Below, in pieces: positions 37,296 to 47,103 of a DNA stretch of 64,000 nucleotides; positions within the stretch are counted from its first letter, which is position 1, and every line of letters begins with the position of its first letter. The notes beneath the pieces are model-generated. The model worked only from the letters and a program-made list of their open reading frames with translations, did not search any database and had not been told where the DNA came from. Source of the DNA: Leptospira jelokensis (GTDB taxonomy: Bacteria; Spirochaetota; Leptospiria; Leptospirales; Leptospiraceae); contig NZ_RQGH01000026.1 of the NCBI RefSeq assembly GCF_004769635.1, forward strand, positions 620,001 to 684,000, read 5' to 3'. The position numbers and the translations under genes are program-made.

Positions 37296-37763
37296 TTACT
37301 TCTTCGTTTTTTTGGGAGCTTGGTTTTTTTGCGCGTGGACGACCGCCCATTGGGTGAGTTCCATGATGACTTTCTCCAACGATTTGCCATGGGCCGTGAT
37401 CGAGTATTCCACCCCAGGTGGGAAGGAGTCGATGACCTTTCGGTCAATCAGCTGGATTTTCTCTAGTTCCTTCAGTTCTTTTGACAACATTTTGTCCGTG
37501 ATGCCAGGGATTTCTTCGCCAATTTCCTTAAATCGTTTGTTTCCGAAGGAAAGGGACATGATGATAGGGAGTTTCCATTTTCCACTCAAAATTTCCAAAG
37601 CATCTCGCAAAGGTAGGATGAGATTGGCGCACTCCGTATGGTCTGGCGGGCAGTCTGTAGTTTTCCCTTTTGGCACTCTGCTTCTAACTTCTTTCTCCCT
37701 AGCTTGACCGTCAACTGAAGGAAAGATCAGAAATTTAAAGATTTTTTTTCTCCGAATCCCCAT
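37296..37763 (-). CDS. HxlR-family transcriptional regulator
   Basis: 155 residues. The winged helix of HxlR proteins is clear: ALEILSGKWKLPIIMSLSFGNKRFKEIGEEIPGITDKMLSKELKELEKIQLI, then the wing PPGVEYSITAHGKSLEKVI. Many members respond to aldehydes, quinones or oxidants, using cysteines; here Cys38 and Cys45 are in the N-terminal segment TDCPPDHTEC. It is divergent from a DoxX-like gene, the usual HxlR target, with a palindrome between them. Confidence 0.9.
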   Translation of the reverse strand: MGIRRKKIFKFLIFPSVDGQAREKEVRSRVPKGKTTDCPPDHTECANLILPLRDALEILSGKWKLPIIMSLSFGNKRFKEIGEEIPGITDKMLSKELKELEKIQLIDRKVIDSFPPGVEYSITAHGKSLEKVIMELTQWAVVHAQKNQAPKKTKK

Positions 37764-37778
37764 AAAATCTATCTAAAG

Positions 37779-37809
37779 AATAGTAGCTATATAAAAGATA
37801 GTTACTATT
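37779..37809. promoter_or_regulatory. Candidate HxlR operator
   Basis: AATAGTA (37779-37785) and TACTATT (37803-37809) form an inverted repeat spaced by 17 bases in the 70-base gap between the divergent HxlR and DoxX genes. Spacing and AT-richness fit a dimeric winged-helix regulator. Confidence 0.5.
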
Positions 37810-37833
37810 GAATGTAAATTCAAGGAGAATCAA

Positions 37834-38196
37834 ATGAATCTAAAAACTATTTTCTATTGGGTCACCACGGTGGCCATTTCGCTTCTAATGGCATTTAGTG
37901 CTGTCACTTACTTTACAAATCCAGAAGTGGTCGCGGGCTTTCAACATTTAGGGTTTCCCGATTACTTTCGGGTGGAACTTGGGATTGCAAAAATCTTAGG
38001 TGCGATCGTATTAATCGTTCCAATCATTCCATCACGAATCAAAGAATGGGCTTATGCTGGATTTGGAATCACATTCATTTCTGCCGCTGTTGCACATTCC
38101 CAAAGTGGAGATCCAATTGGAATGGTCATCGCACCCGTTGTGATCTTTGGAATTTTGGTTTCCTCTTATGTTTTGTACCAAAAAACAAAAGTCTAA
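37834..38196 (+). CDS. DoxX-like membrane protein
   Basis: 120 residues with four membrane helices (FYWVTTVAISLLMAFSAVTYF, IAKILGAIVLIVPII, YAGFGITFISAAVAHS, MVIAPVVIFGILVSSYVLY) and the DoxX-like FRVELGIAKILGA segment. AAGGAG precedes the ATG at ideal distance. It is probably controlled by the divergent HxlR regulator and may take part in oxidative or electrophile stress defence, as inferred from context. Confidence 0.88.
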   Translation: MNLKTIFYWVTTVAISLLMAFSAVTYFTNPEVVAGFQHLGFPDYFRVELGIAKILGAIVLIVPIIPSRIKEWAYAGFGITFISAAVAHSQSGDPIGMVIAPVVIFGILVSSYVLYQKTKV

Positions 38197-38218
38197 AAAA
38201 CAAATAACATAACAGGAA

Positions 38219-39322
38219 TTAGGTTTCAATCAGAATTGAATGGTACAGTTTGTAGTATGGTTGTAAAACTTTTTTCCAAAGGAAACGATTTGCATTGAGA
38301 AGGCCCTTCTTTTGGGTCTCTTTCTGCAATTTTTGATTGGAAAGGAGGGTCAGTAGTGTTCGTCGCAGACTCTCTTCATCTTTTGGGTCAAAAAAGACAG
38401 CCGAGTCCATCAGAACCTCTGGTAGGACACTTGCATCGGAAGACAAAACAACACAACCGACACTTTGTGCTTCGAGGACAGGAAACCCAAACCCTTCAAA
38501 GAGAGAAGGATATACAAACATGGTTGCCCCTTGGTAAGCAAGAGGCAATTGGTCATAAGGGAGATGTTCCAAAAATAAAATTCGATTTGGATTTTGTTTC
38601 TGGAAATCCAATAATTCCGTTGGAATTTCTTTGCTGATCCCACCTATCACGAGAGGAAGTTTTAGGGAACCGTCCTTCCATAATGACTCCAGAGTAGACA
38701 AAAGGAAGGGAAAGTTTTTATGTGTTTTTCCAATCCCAACAGTAAAGAGATATTGTTTTGGCAAATGATAGGTTTTTATGAAGGAATGAACCTTTGTTTG
38801 TGGGCGTTTTGCAAAATTTCCTAAATCAATTCCGTTATAAACTACTGAGATTGTTTCACTACGATAACCAAAACTTTTGACAAGATCGTCTTTCGTGTAC
38901 TTTGAAACAGCGATGATGGATTTTGCAAACCACTTGATTGACCTTAGAACAATTTGTAAGTAAAGTCGTTTGGCAATCGATGCATGGGTTTCTTTGAAAT
39001 GGTAAGGGATCAAATCATGAATCGTAACAATGCATTTGCGAAGGTAACGCAGTGGAACATTGAAATGTGGTATGTCTAACACATCCATTTCCGCCATTTT
39101 CGGATGGCCCAAAAATTCTTTAGGGGAATAAATCTTTGTTAAATAGGGAACGATTTCCGCATGTTTTGGAAGATCGTATTTTTTTAAAAGAATTGGATCA
39201 CCAAAGATAAACAATTTTGCATCTTTATTCTTTAAGGACCAAAATTTTAAAATATGTTGGATGCGAATTCCGATCCCAGAATTTTCGATCATCCTTGCAT
39301 CATATCCAATTTTTTTTTGCAT
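38219..39322 (-). CDS. Glycosyltransferase, family 4 (GT-B)
   Basis: 367 residues from ATG 39322; a TTG 30 bases upstream would add ten residues. The C-terminal domain carries FTVGIGKTHKNFPFLL, LPYDQLPLAYQGATMFVYPS and EGFGFPVLEAQ, the E-x7-E nucleotide-sugar motif. The N-terminal acceptor domain has GYDARMIENSGIGIR, similar to mannosyltransferase-like enzymes. It probably adds a hexose to a surface polysaccharide, but stands alone with no other sugar genes nearby. It converges with the DoxX-like gene. Confidence 0.88.
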   Translation of the reverse strand: MQKKIGYDARMIENSGIGIRIQHILKFWSLKNKDAKLFIFGDPILLKKYDLPKHAEIVPYLTKIYSPKEFLGHPKMAEMDVLDIPHFNVPLRYLRKCIVTIHDLIPYHFKETHASIAKRLYLQIVLRSIKWFAKSIIAVSKYTKDDLVKSFGYRSETISVVYNGIDLGNFAKRPQTKVHSFIKTYHLPKQYLFTVGIGKTHKNFPFLLSTLESLWKDGSLKLPLVIGGISKEIPTELLDFQKQNPNRILFLEHLPYDQLPLAYQGATMFVYPSLFEGFGFPVLEAQSVGCVVLSSDASVLPEVLMDSAVFFDPKDEESLRRTLLTLLSNQKLQKETQKKGLLNANRFLWKKVLQPYYKLYHSILIET

Positions 39323-39469
39323 TTGAATGTTGATTATGTCCTTTCGAATCAAAAAAAGGAAATGTATCTTTTCCTAAGAACTCAAGTCTAGTCAAATAAG
39401 TAGTGAATATTCTGCATTCAAATTTTGAAAAGCAGGATCACAAGGAACTTACTTTCAAAAAGGAATCGG

Positions 39470-40021
39470 ATGGAAAACTTAATCGAAGAAATCCTAAAAC
39501 AAATTGGTGAAGATCCAAATCGAGAAGGTCTTGTTAAAACTCCAAATCGTGTCAAAAAAGCTTATGATTTTTTAACCAGTGGGTACAAGGCGGACATCAA
39601 CCAATTGGTAAATGGTGCGATTTTTGAAGAAAACACGACAGGTATGGTCCTTGTTCGTGATATTGAAATGTATTCCTTATGTGAACACCACTTACTTCCC
39701 TTTTATGGAAGGGCACATGTTGCCTACATTCCTAATAAAAAAATCATTGGGATCAGTAAAATTCCAAGGATTGTGGATGTGTTTGCACGAAGACTCCAAG
39801 TGCAGGAACGCCTGACCGACCAAATTGCACAGGCCATCCAAGAAACTTTGGACCCATTAGGCGTGGGCGTTGTCATCAAGGCAAAACATTTATGTATGAT
39901 GATGCGTGGTGTCGAAAAACAAAACTCTGAATTATTCACTTCTAGTTTGCTTGGTTTGTTTAAAACCGATCCAACCACTCGTAGCGAATTTTTAGATCTG
40001 ATCCGAACCGGCTCACATTAA
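39470..40021 (+). CDS. folE: GTP cyclohydrolase I
   Basis: 183 residues from ATG 39470, with AAGGA six bases upstream; an upstream TTG at 39425 is less likely. [18 protein letters not shown], the zinc and catalytic segment [44 protein letters not shown] and CMMMRGVEK are all typical. It makes dihydroneopterin triphosphate for folate, and for queuosine, whose QueE is encoded at 53 kb. Size is normal. Confidence 0.96.
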
Positions 40022-40056
40022 GTTCAATTTTTAAATTCTTTTTTTCTGATTCATGC

Positions 40057-40088
40057 TGGACTTTTTTTTAAAAAAGTTCAGTCTTTTT
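40057..40088 (+). terminator. Terminator after folE
   Basis: TGGACTTTTTT (40057-40067) pairs with AAAAAAGTTCA (40070-40080), including one G-T pair, and is followed by GTCTTTTT. The stem is A/T-rich, so strength is uncertain. Confidence 0.6.
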
Positions 40089-40104
40089 CCTCTAGAGGGA
40101 CACA

Positions 40105-42069
40105 ATGCCGAAAGAAAGAATCGTGGCACCATCCAAAGAATTCGCCAAACTTGCAAACGTTAGCTTAAAAGAATACAAAACCAAATACAAAGAATCCATC
40201 GAAAAACCAGAAAAATTTTGGGCCGAACAAGCAAAACGCCTAACATGGTTTAAAAAATGGAACAAAGTTTTGAAACATGACTTTGCGAAAGCAAAAGTTG
40301 AATGGTTTGTCGGTGGCAAACTGAATGTTTCTTATAATTGTTTAGACCGCCATCTCGATTCTCCTCTCAAAAACAAAGCCGCTCTGATTTGGGAGGGTGA
40401 CAATCCAGACGAATCCAAGGTCCTCACTTATCACGACTTACACCGAGAAGTGAATCACTTCGCCAATGTTCTAAAGAAGTTTAAGGTTAAAAAGGGAGAC
40501 CGGGTTCTCATTTACCTTCCCATGATCCCTGAACTTGCCATCGCCACTCTTGCCTGCACTCGCATTGGTGCTGTTCACTCCGTTGTGTTTGGTGGGTTTT
40601 CACCGGAAGCACTGCTTGGCCGCATTGAAGACTGCAAACCAACTCTTGTGATCACTGCTGATGGTGGTTACCGTGGTGGCAAACCGATAGAACTGAAAAA
40701 AAATGTGGATGCGGCCCTCGCAGAAACAAAATCAAAAGTGAATGATGTCATCGTTGTCAAACGCACTGGTGATGAAGGGAATCTCAATTGGATCGAAGGC
40801 CGTGACCACTGGTACCATTATTTGATGAAGGATCCTGAAGTGAAAAAGGAATGTCCGGCCGTCGCGATGGATTCGGAAGACCCACTTTTTATCCTTTATA
40901 CTTCTGGTTCGACTGGAAAACCAAAAGGTGTTTTGCATACAACCGCAGGGTATTTGTTAGGTGCCAATCTTACCTTTGCGACTATTTTTGATTACAAAGA
41001 TACGGACACCTATTGGTGCACCGCAGACATTGGTTGGATCACAGGCCATAGTTATATTTTGTATGGACCACTTTCCAATGGAGCTACATCCCTAATGTTT
41101 GAAGGGGTGCCAAGTTACCCAGACATGGGGCGTTTTTGGGATGTGATTGATAAATACAAGGTTACTGTGTTTTATACAGCACCAACGGCGATCCGTGCTC
41201 TTATGCGGGAAGGACTTGAACCTATCAAAAAACGTTCGCTCGCATCACTGCGGTTACTTGGGTCTGTCGGAGAGCCGATCAACCCAGAAGCATGGGAATG
41301 GTACTATGCCAATATCGGCAAATCCAAATGCCCAATTGTTGATACTTGGTGGCAAACAGAAACTGGATCCATCATGATCTCAGGGATCCCAGGTGCCATC
41401 CCACAAAAACCTGGTTCGGCAAGTTGGCCCTTTTATGGCATCCAACCGGTGCTCGTAGACAACGAAGGAGTAGAGATCAAAGACAAAGGAGAGATTTCAG
41501 GAAATCTTTGCATCGCAAAACCATGGCCCTCTATGATGCGCGGCGTGTACGGAGATCCAAAACGATTTTTTGATACCTACTTTTCGCAATTCAAAGGTTA
41601 TTATTTTACCGGTGATGGGGCAAACCGTGACAAGGAAGGATACTTTCGCATCACAGGAAGAGTGGATGATGTCCTCAATGTTTCGGGACACCGCATTGGT
41701 TCTGCGGAAGTGGAAAGTGCTCTTGTGGAACACAAATCAGTAGCAGAAGCTGCCGTTGTAGGATTCCCACATGACATCAAAGGCCAAGGGATTTATGCCT
41801 ATGTGACAGTGAAACAAGGGGTTGTAACAAATGACCAATTGAAAAAAGAACTCATAGCCATGGTGGAAAAGGTAATTGGGAAAATTGCAAGGCCCGATGT
41901 GATCCACTGGGCACCAGGCCTACCCAAAACTCGTTCTGGAAAGATCATGCGTAGGATTTTACGAAAGATTGCCAATAACGAATTTGATACGTTAGGTGAC
42001 ATTAGCACACTTGCGGATCCATCGGTTGTTCAATCTTTAATTGACGATAAGAAAAAATACCATAGTTAG
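40105..42069 (+). CDS. acs: Acetyl-CoA synthetase
   Basis: 654-residue AMP-forming ligase converting acetate, ATP and CoA into acetyl-CoA. The N-terminal [18 protein letters not shown] is specific for this group. [18 protein letters not shown] is the adenylate motif, [12 protein letters not shown] the acetate-pocket region with the conserved tryptophan, and TRSGKIMRR contains the regulatory lysine that is acetylated in other bacteria. GAGGGACAC precedes the ATG. Fits a beta-oxidising organism that recycles acetate. Confidence 0.95.
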   Translation: MPKERIVAPSKEFAKLANVSLKEYKTKYKESIEKPEKFWAEQAKRLTWFKKWNKVLKHDFAKAKVEWFVGGKLNVSYNCLDRHLDSPLKNKAALIWEGDNPDESKVLTYHDLHREVNHFANVLKKFKVKKGDRVLIYLPMIPELAIATLACTRIGAVHSVVFGGFSPEALLGRIEDCKPTLVITADGGYRGGKPIELKKNVDAALAETKSKVNDVIVVKRTGDEGNLNWIEGRDHWYHYLMKDPEVKKECPAVAMDSEDPLFILYTSGSTGKPKGVLHTTAGYLLGANLTFATIFDYKDTDTYWCTADIGWITGHSYILYGPLSNGATSLMFEGVPSYPDMGRFWDVIDKYKVTVFYTAPTAIRALMREGLEPIKKRSLASLRLLGSVGEPINPEAWEWYYANIGKSKCPIVDTWWQTETGSIMISGIPGAIPQKPGSASWPFYGIQPVLVDNEGVEIKDKGEISGNLCIAKPWPSMMRGVYGDPKRFFDTYFSQFKGYYFTGDGANRDKEGYFRITGRVDDVLNVSGHRIGSAEVESALVEHKSVAEAAVVGFPHDIKGQGIYAYVTVKQGVVTNDQLKKELIAMVEKVIGKIARPDVIHWAPGLPKTRSGKIMRRILRKIANNEFDTLGDISTLADPSVVQSLIDDKKKYHS

Positions 42070-42094
42070 TAAATTTAGCTTTGAATCACAATCT

Positions 42095-42121
42095 CCTTCA
42101 AACTTGAAAAAGTTTTGAAGG
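42095..42121. terminator. Hairpin between converging acs and TPR genes
   Basis: CCTTCAAA (42095-42102) pairs with TTTGAAGG (42114-42121), with an inner CTT/AAG. No clear T-tract follows on either strand, so this is a possible two-way terminator of modest confidence. Confidence 0.4.
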
Positions 42122-42133
42122 GTAATCGTTTGA

Positions 42134-43303
42134 CTACAATTCCTGCGGGAGAGCGGCAAAGGGTCCCATCACTCGCAGGAATTCTGTTTCTTCAAATTCC
42201 AAATCCCTTGCTCTGAGCCGCTTTCTATACTCATGTGTTTTGTTTTCATCACGGGTTGAAAACCAATGGATCGAAAAAAGCAAATACTCTCTGTTTTTAC
42301 GATAGGTTGCTATATGGTTTTCAAGTTCCGTCGCCGTGAGATTTTTTTGGTTTATGAAATCTTTGACTAGAGAGTCAATTGCCAATGTATCTCGGTCTTT
42401 CCCAAGGTTCGCATAACTTTGGCGGATGAGAAATAAAATTTCTTTTGCATCGGAGTTAGGATCATACTTGAGTAGATTATAAAATCCCCTACGGAAAAGG
42501 CTTAATGCCTCTAAATACCTTTGTTTTTCTTGTAGGAAAACTCCATAACGAGTGAAGTAACGTGTTTCCTTTAAAAACACAGTGGTAGTCCAAATATAAG
42601 CTTGCTCCAGTAATTCTGAATTACGACCCCGCCTTGCAAGGATTAATGTTTCATACATACCTTCTTCTCTTGGAAAATAAACAAGGTATCGAAGGCTTAA
42701 ATCATCCGCTTCCTTCCATTTCCTGTTTTTAATGTTTTTCAGAAGGCTTGTTTGCAGGGCGTCCTTTTCCGAAACAAAGGTTTTATCGGATTCCAAGAGG
42801 TTCATGTAGGATTCGTATTCACTTTCCAAACCCAATTGCCTAGATAGGATGGCGGCAAGATACAGTCTGTACTTTGCCTTTGGTTTTTGTTCTAGGTATA
42901 ATTTTGTATAATAAAGGGCTTCCCTTGGTTTTTTCTCTTTTTCGTAGAAATCGGCTATGTACAAAACCAAATCCAATTGGTCATTCTTACGTTTGACGGA
43001 TTCTTCGTAGGCATGGATCCCATCAAATAACTGGCCGAGTTTCATGTGGGCCTGGGCAGACAAATTGTAGTACCGGTAATCAGGGTCTGGGTTAAGTTCC
43101 TTGGCTTTGATGAGAAAATCGAAGGCTTTGGCGGGTGTTTCTTGGACGATTTTGTCCTCAGCCATTCGGAGAAGGTCCTCGTAGCTGTAGAATGCTTTAA
43201 CGGGATTGATCACTTCTGGTTCCGCTAAAATTGGGTACAAGGACAGAAATAGACTTGTTACCAGAACACTAAATTGCCATATTCTCCTAGACCGAAGTAT
43301 CAT
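42134..43303 (-). CDS. Exported TPR-repeat protein
   Basis: 389 residues with signal peptide (FSVLVTSLFLSLYPILAEP). Helical-pair repeats follow: YEDLLRMAEDKIVQETPAKAFDFLIKAKELNPD, YNLSAQAHMKLGQLFDGIHAYEESVKRKND, YIADFYEKEKKPREALYYTKLYLEQKP, and more to about residue 330. These are TPR-like modules for protein contacts. Location is periplasmic. No partner is evident; it is divergent from hppA. Confidence 0.8.
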   Translation of the reverse strand: MILRSRRIWQFSVLVTSLFLSLYPILAEPEVINPVKAFYSYEDLLRMAEDKIVQETPAKAFDFLIKAKELNPDPDYRYYNLSAQAHMKLGQLFDGIHAYEESVKRKNDQLDLVLYIADFYEKEKKPREALYYTKLYLEQKPKAKYRLYLAAILSRQLGLESEYESYMNLLESDKTFVSEKDALQTSLLKNIKNRKWKEADDLSLRYLVYFPREEGMYETLILARRGRNSELLEQAYIWTTTVFLKETRYFTRYGVFLQEKQRYLEALSLFRRGFYNLLKYDPNSDAKEILFLIRQSYANLGKDRDTLAIDSLVKDFINQKNLTATELENHIATYRKNREYLLFSIHWFSTRDENKTHEYRKRLRARDLEFEETEFLRVMGPFAALPQEL

Positions 43304-43374
43304 CTATGGATTCTCATCGGTCATCTTCTAAAATATCTTAGAAATACAAATAAACAATCTCAAAAGAGGATCTC

Positions 43375-45522
43375 ATGAATGTAGAGTTAATCATTATCGT
43401 CATGGCGCTCGTTTCCATTGCCACGGCGATTTTCTACGCCGCTAGGGTCGTTCGTATCCAAGTAGGCGCAGATGGTGGCAACGAAAAAGAAACCGCCAAA
43501 TTAAAAGAAATCTCCGCCGCGATCGCAGAAGGGGCTATGGCCTTCCTGCTCAGAGAATACCGAGTCATTCTGCTTTTTATCAGCTTCATGACGGTACTCA
43601 TTTACCTTTTATTGGATAACCCAAATACAGAGTTCAACGAAGGAATTTACACTTCGATCGCTTTTGTCTCAGGTGCCCTGATTTCCTGCCTTTCTGGATT
43701 TATTGGGATGAAAATTGCGACTGCCGGGAACGTAAGAACGGCCCAAGCGGCAAAAACTTCCCTTTCCAAAGCATTCCGCGTGGCATTTGACTCTGGAGCG
43801 GTAATGGGCTTTGGTCTTATCGGACTTGCTGTCCTTGGGATGATTGGTCTTTTCCTTCTCTTCATCGGAGCAAACACAACTGTCGCAAAACACATCCTTA
43901 TGGAGTCTCTCGCTGGGTTTGGTCTTGGTGGATCTTCAGTAGCACTCTTTGGTCGTGTGGGTGGTGGTATTTATACAAAAGCCGCAGACGTTGGTGCTGA
44001 CCTTGTTGGAAAGGTAGAAAAAGGAATCCCAGAAGATGACCCTCGTAACCCAGCAACGATTGCTGATAACGTAGGAGACAACGTGGGTGATATCGCAGGT
44101 ATGGGTGCTGACCTTTTTGGTTCCGCTGCCGAAGCAACTTGTGCGGCTCTTGTGATTGGTGCTACCGCATCTGCTCTTGCTGACAATAACTCTGCACTTC
44201 TCTATCCACTTTTAATTTCTGCAATTGGAATCCCAGCGTCTCTCATCACTACTTTTTTTGCCCGAGTGAAAGAAGGTGGAAATGTTGAAAAGGCTCTCAA
44301 ACTCCAACTTTGGATTTCCACTTTCATCGTAGCAGGTGCACTTTACTTTGCAACTGACCTCTTTATGATTGATAGTTTCCAAATTGGAGACAAAACCATT
44401 ACAAAATGGAATGTGTACACTTCAGTCGCATTAGGTTTGTTTGCTGGTATGTTTATCGGTTGGATCACAGAGATTTATACGTCTCATTCTTACAAACCAG
44501 TACGTGAAGTCGCTGATGCTTGTGATACAGGTGCGGCTACCAACATCATTTACGGTTTGGCACTTGGTTATAAGTCTACCGTAGTTCCTGTGATCTTACT
44601 TGTGATCGTGATTGTAATTTCCAATATCCTGGCTGGTATGTATGGAATTGCGATCGCAGCCATTGGTATGATCTCTACCATCGCAATTGGTCTGACCATT
44701 GATGCTTACGGTCCCGTGTCTGATAACGCAGGTGGGATTGCAGAGATGGCAGAACTTGGAAAAGAAGTACGCGATCGAACTGACAACTTGGATGCAGCAG
44801 GGAACACAACTGCGGCCGTTGGAAAAGGATTTGCAATCGGATCTGCGGCCCTTACATCCTTGGCACTTTTTGCTGCCTTTATCACAAGAACACAAAATGC
44901 TTCCAAGGAAATGGGAGAAGGTGCGATTGATTTAACTTCGATCGAACTTCTTGATCCATTGGTATTTGGTGGTCTTCTTTTTGGTGCTATGCTTCCTTTT
45001 ATCTTCTCTGCCATGACCATGAAGTCGGTGGGAAAAGCGGCACTTGACATGGTAAAAGAAGTGCGTCGCCAATTCAAAGAGATCCCTGGTCTTATGGAAG
45101 GGAAAGCAAAACCTGAGTATGCAAAATGTGTGGATATCTCTACTTCTGCAGCTCTTCGTGAAATGATCCCTCCAGGACTTCTCGTCCTCCTTAGCCCAAT
45201 TGTTGTGGGATACTTGTTTGGTGTGAAGTCCCTTGCAGGCCTTCTTGCTGGAGCTCTTGTGTCTGGAGTGGTGCTTGCAATTTCTTCCGCTAACTCTGGT
45301 GGAGCATGGGACAATGCGAAAAAGTACATTGAAAAAACTGCTGGTGGAAAAGGTTCTGAAAAACACAAAGCAGCAGTGGTTGGTGATACAGTTGGGGATC
45401 CGTTCAAAGATACATCTGGTCCTGCGATCAATATTCTCATCAAACTGATGGCAATCACCTCACTCGTGTTTGCTGAGTTTTTTGTGACAAAAGGTGGAAT
45501 CATTTTAAATTTCTTCAAATAA
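43375..45522 (+). CDS. hppA: Membrane-bound ion-pumping pyrophosphatase, K+-dependent type
   Basis: 715 residues with about 16 helices. The pyrophosphate-binding motifs [52 protein letters not shown] and [18 protein letters not shown] are intact. In [20 protein letters not shown] the residue that separates subfamilies is Ala480 rather than Lys, indicating the potassium-dependent class, which contains both sodium and proton pumps. It uses pyrophosphate to energise the inner membrane. ATG follows AAAAGAGGA. Confidence 0.96.
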   Translation: MNVELIIIVMALVSIATAIFYAARVVRIQVGADGGNEKETAKLKEISAAIAEGAMAFLLREYRVILLFISFMTVLIYLLLDNPNTEFNEGIYTSIAFVSGALISCLSGFIGMKIATAGNVRTAQAAKTSLSKAFRVAFDSGAVMGFGLIGLAVLGMIGLFLLFIGANTTVAKHILMESLAGFGLGGSSVALFGRVGGGIYTKAADVGADLVGKVEKGIPEDDPRNPATIADNVGDNVGDIAGMGADLFGSAAEATCAALVIGATASALADNNSALLYPLLISAIGIPASLITTFFARVKEGGNVEKALKLQLWISTFIVAGALYFATDLFMIDSFQIGDKTITKWNVYTSVALGLFAGMFIGWITEIYTSHSYKPVREVADACDTGAATNIIYGLALGYKSTVVPVILLVIVIVISNILAGMYGIAIAAIGMISTIAIGLTIDAYGPVSDNAGGIAEMAELGKEVRDRTDNLDAAGNTTAAVGKGFAIGSAALTSLALFAAFITRTQNASKEMGEGAIDLTSIELLDPLVFGGLLFGAMLPFIFSAMTMKSVGKAALDMVKEVRRQFKEIPGLMEGKAKPEYAKCVDISTSAALREMIPPGLLVLLSPIVVGYLFGVKSLAGLLAGALVSGVVLAISSANSGGAWDNAKKYIEKTAGGKGSEKHKAAVVGDTVGDPFKDTSGPAINILIKLMAITSLVFAEFFVTKGGIILNFFK

Positions 45523-45622
45523 GAATGAAATTGATCCCAACAGGTTGGTGCTTTCTAAATTGAAAGCCCAACGCAATTCTAAAAGATGAATGAAGTCTTT
45601 AGAGTTTGGAACATTTAAGTAA

Positions 45623-45656
45623 GAGAAGCCGGCGGTAACGTCGGCTTCTTTATTTT
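45623..45656 (+). terminator. Terminator after hppA
   Basis: GAAGCCG with CGGCTTC (45625-45631 and 45642-45648) forms a strong GC-rich stem extended through GCG/CGT, followed by TTTATTTT. It also abuts the end of the converging lipoprotein gene. Confidence 0.8.
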
Positions 45657-46077
45657 ATAGTGTCGTAAAACTAAAACTTGTATTGGTCCCAAGCGTGAGG
45701 CCAAAGATGGATTGGATGTTTTGGTTCAGTGTGATTGTGTAGGTGACCCCAGAGGTGAGGGCACTCGTGGGTGTGAGCGTGATGGTTCGATTGGAAGAAC
45801 CGCCCGTAAGGCTTGGGCAGGAAGGGGAACAGGTGATATTGGTGTTCAGCGAGGTTGGTTCGATGGCCTGTGTCATCACGATGGTAATGGTTGGGGATAC
45901 ACTGACACCAGTGGCTCCATTGGAAGGGATTGTGGATTCAATCGTGAATGTTTCTGAAGTCTGAGTGACAAGTGGTAAAACAAAAATACCAAGAATTGAG
46001 GGTGAAGGTTTTGGAACACAGTGCATGTTAAGAAAAAGAAATACAAATAGGATTGTGATTTTTTTCCGCATGACCAT
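45655..46077 (-). CDS. Lipoprotein with one Ig-like Big_5 domain
   Basis: 140 residues. Lipobox NMHC after a hydrophobic stretch (ILFVFLFL) gives lipidated Cys20 (Cys18 if the second ATG is used). The rest is an Ig-like Big_5 module: IPSNGATGVSVSPTITIVMTQAIEPTSLN and LTPTSALTSGVTYTITLNQNIQSIFG, with a disulphide-ready CSPSC. Such domains are frequent in Leptospira surface proteins. Function unknown. Confidence 0.82.
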   Translation of the reverse strand: MVMRKKITILFVFLFLNMHCVPKPSPSILGIFVLPLVTQTSETFTIESTIPSNGATGVSVSPTITIVMTQAIEPTSLNTNITCSPSCPSLTGGSSNRTITLTPTSALTSGVTYTITLNQNIQSIFGLTLGTNTSFSFTTL

Positions 46078-46098
46078 TGGCTCTATTCTTAGTTTCGA

Positions 46099-46443
46099 CT
46101 AATTTCCCTTGGTTACCGTACATAGTTTTGCGTAAATCCCGAGGAAATTATAGGTTTCTAATTCAATGGACGTAATTTCCTTTAAGTTTCCTTGTTTTTG
46201 GGCTCCTTCGACAGATGCGTCACCAATGGAAATGAGACCAAGATACGATTTTGCACAGGCAAAACCTTCCTTTGTGGCCAAATTGCCAGTCTCCATCAGT
46301 GAGATCCTCTGGTTTTCATACAGAAGGCCTTGGGTACCAAATCCAGAACTTGCACAATTTTGAACAATAAAAGTGAAGGTGACCAAACTTAGAATCCGAA
46401 ACCACAAGGAATGGGATGTTGCGAGGCGGAGTTTTTGATTCAT
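46099..46443 (-). CDS. TRL-family lipoprotein (copy 1)
   Basis: 114 residues from ATG 46443, which gives a lipoprotein signal (SLVTFTFIVQNC). The mature part GLLYENQRISLMETGNLATKEGFACAKSYLGLISIGDASVEGAQKQGNLKEITSIELETYNFLGIYAKLCTVTKG follows the TRL-like pattern: a C-x5-GLISIGDAS core, then I-x-x-I/V-E/D and a C-x-V-x-G end. Family function is unknown. It is last in a minus-strand run that also holds a second TRL gene. Confidence 0.78.
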   Translation of the reverse strand: MNQKLRLATSHSLWFRILSLVTFTFIVQNCASSGFGTQGLLYENQRISLMETGNLATKEGFACAKSYLGLISIGDASVEGAQKQGNLKEITSIELETYNFLGIYAKLCTVTKGN

Positions 46444-46528
46444 AAGGAATAAGCCAAAGGTTCGCATTGAATTGAATTTGAACATCGCAATGGATAGTAG
46501 GAACACGGAATGAATTTGATGGTATGGA

Positions 46529-46774
46529 TTATTTTTGGAGTTCTTTGTCCAAAAGATTGGAAAGTTTGTTTTGCAATAGGATGATATCATCATAGAGTTT
46601 TTCAATTTGTTCTTCTTTTTTTCGAATTTTGTCAGTTAAGGCATCCAAAGACTTATTCGGTTTGTTTGTTTTTTTGGAATGAAAATCTTTGAGTTTTGAT
46701 TCAATCTCTTCATAGATCAAACCACTCTTCAATTTTTTTGAAAACTCTTTTAATGATTCAATGTTTTGGTTCAT
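46529..46774 (-). CDS. Small coiled-coil protein
   Basis: 81 residues, almost entirely charged helix (SKLKDFHSKKTNKPNKSLDALTDKIRKKEEQIEKLYDDIILLQNKLSNLLDKELQK), with leucines in heptad spacing in the second half. The start ATG overlaps the stop of the TRL copy-2 gene (ATGA), which favours 46774 over a TTG at 46795. No signal peptide, so cytoplasmic, unlike its neighbours. Function unknown; it superficially resembles MerR/phasin-like helical hairpins. Confidence 0.65.
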   Translation of the reverse strand: MNQNIESLKEFSKKLKSGLIYEEIESKLKDFHSKKTNKPNKSLDALTDKIRKKEEQIEKLYDDIILLQNKLSNLLDKELQK

Positions 46775-47097
46775 TTGCCAGTCACTCGTAAACAAAGTTC
46801 TTGGAAAAAAAAATATTGGTTTTTATAAAAATGATCTACACTATGAATTTCTTTGAATCGAGAATTTTTAGGCATCCAATCATAACTGGCATTCCCAATG
46901 CTCACAAGTCCAAAATAGTTTGTTGTACATGATTCCACAAAGGTATCACCGGGAATTGGAATTTTTCCCGGCGAATGCCAACCAGATTGTCCTTTGTTTT
47001 GCAAAATTGTGATGGAAGGATTCCCCACTTGGATGCTGATGCAAGTGCCAAAAAAGAGAATCCAACCAAACAAAACAAAAGGCAAAAGACATTTCAT
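46771..47097 (-). CDS. TRL-family exported protein (copy 2)
   Basis: 108 residues. Signal peptide MKCLLPFVLFGWILFFGTC may be a lipobox (FGTC). The mature part VESCTTNYFGLVSIGNASYDWMPKNSRFKEIHSVDHFYKNQYFFFQELCLRVTGK shares the core GLVSIGNAS and final C-x-x-V-x-G with the TRL protein at 46099. Coupled to the coiled-coil gene by ATGA and seven bases downstream of the barrel-protein gene. Confidence 0.75.
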   Translation of the reverse strand: MKCLLPFVLFGWILFFGTCISIQVGNPSITILQNKGQSGWHSPGKIPIPGDTFVESCTTNYFGLVSIGNASYDWMPKNSRFKEIHSVDHFYKNQYFFFQELCLRVTGK

Positions 47098-47103
47098 CCC
47101 AAA

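Noticed and set aside
37034..37447. Long 137-residue version of the bfd-like protein
   Set aside because: The first 74 codons are antisense or frame-shadow of the HxlR gene and basic low-complexity; the compact 63-residue form from 37225 matches the family.
43647..45518. Several long minus-strand open frames opposite hppA
   Set aside because: Typical antisense shadows of a GC-richer, highly expressed membrane protein gene; no ribosome sites or domains.
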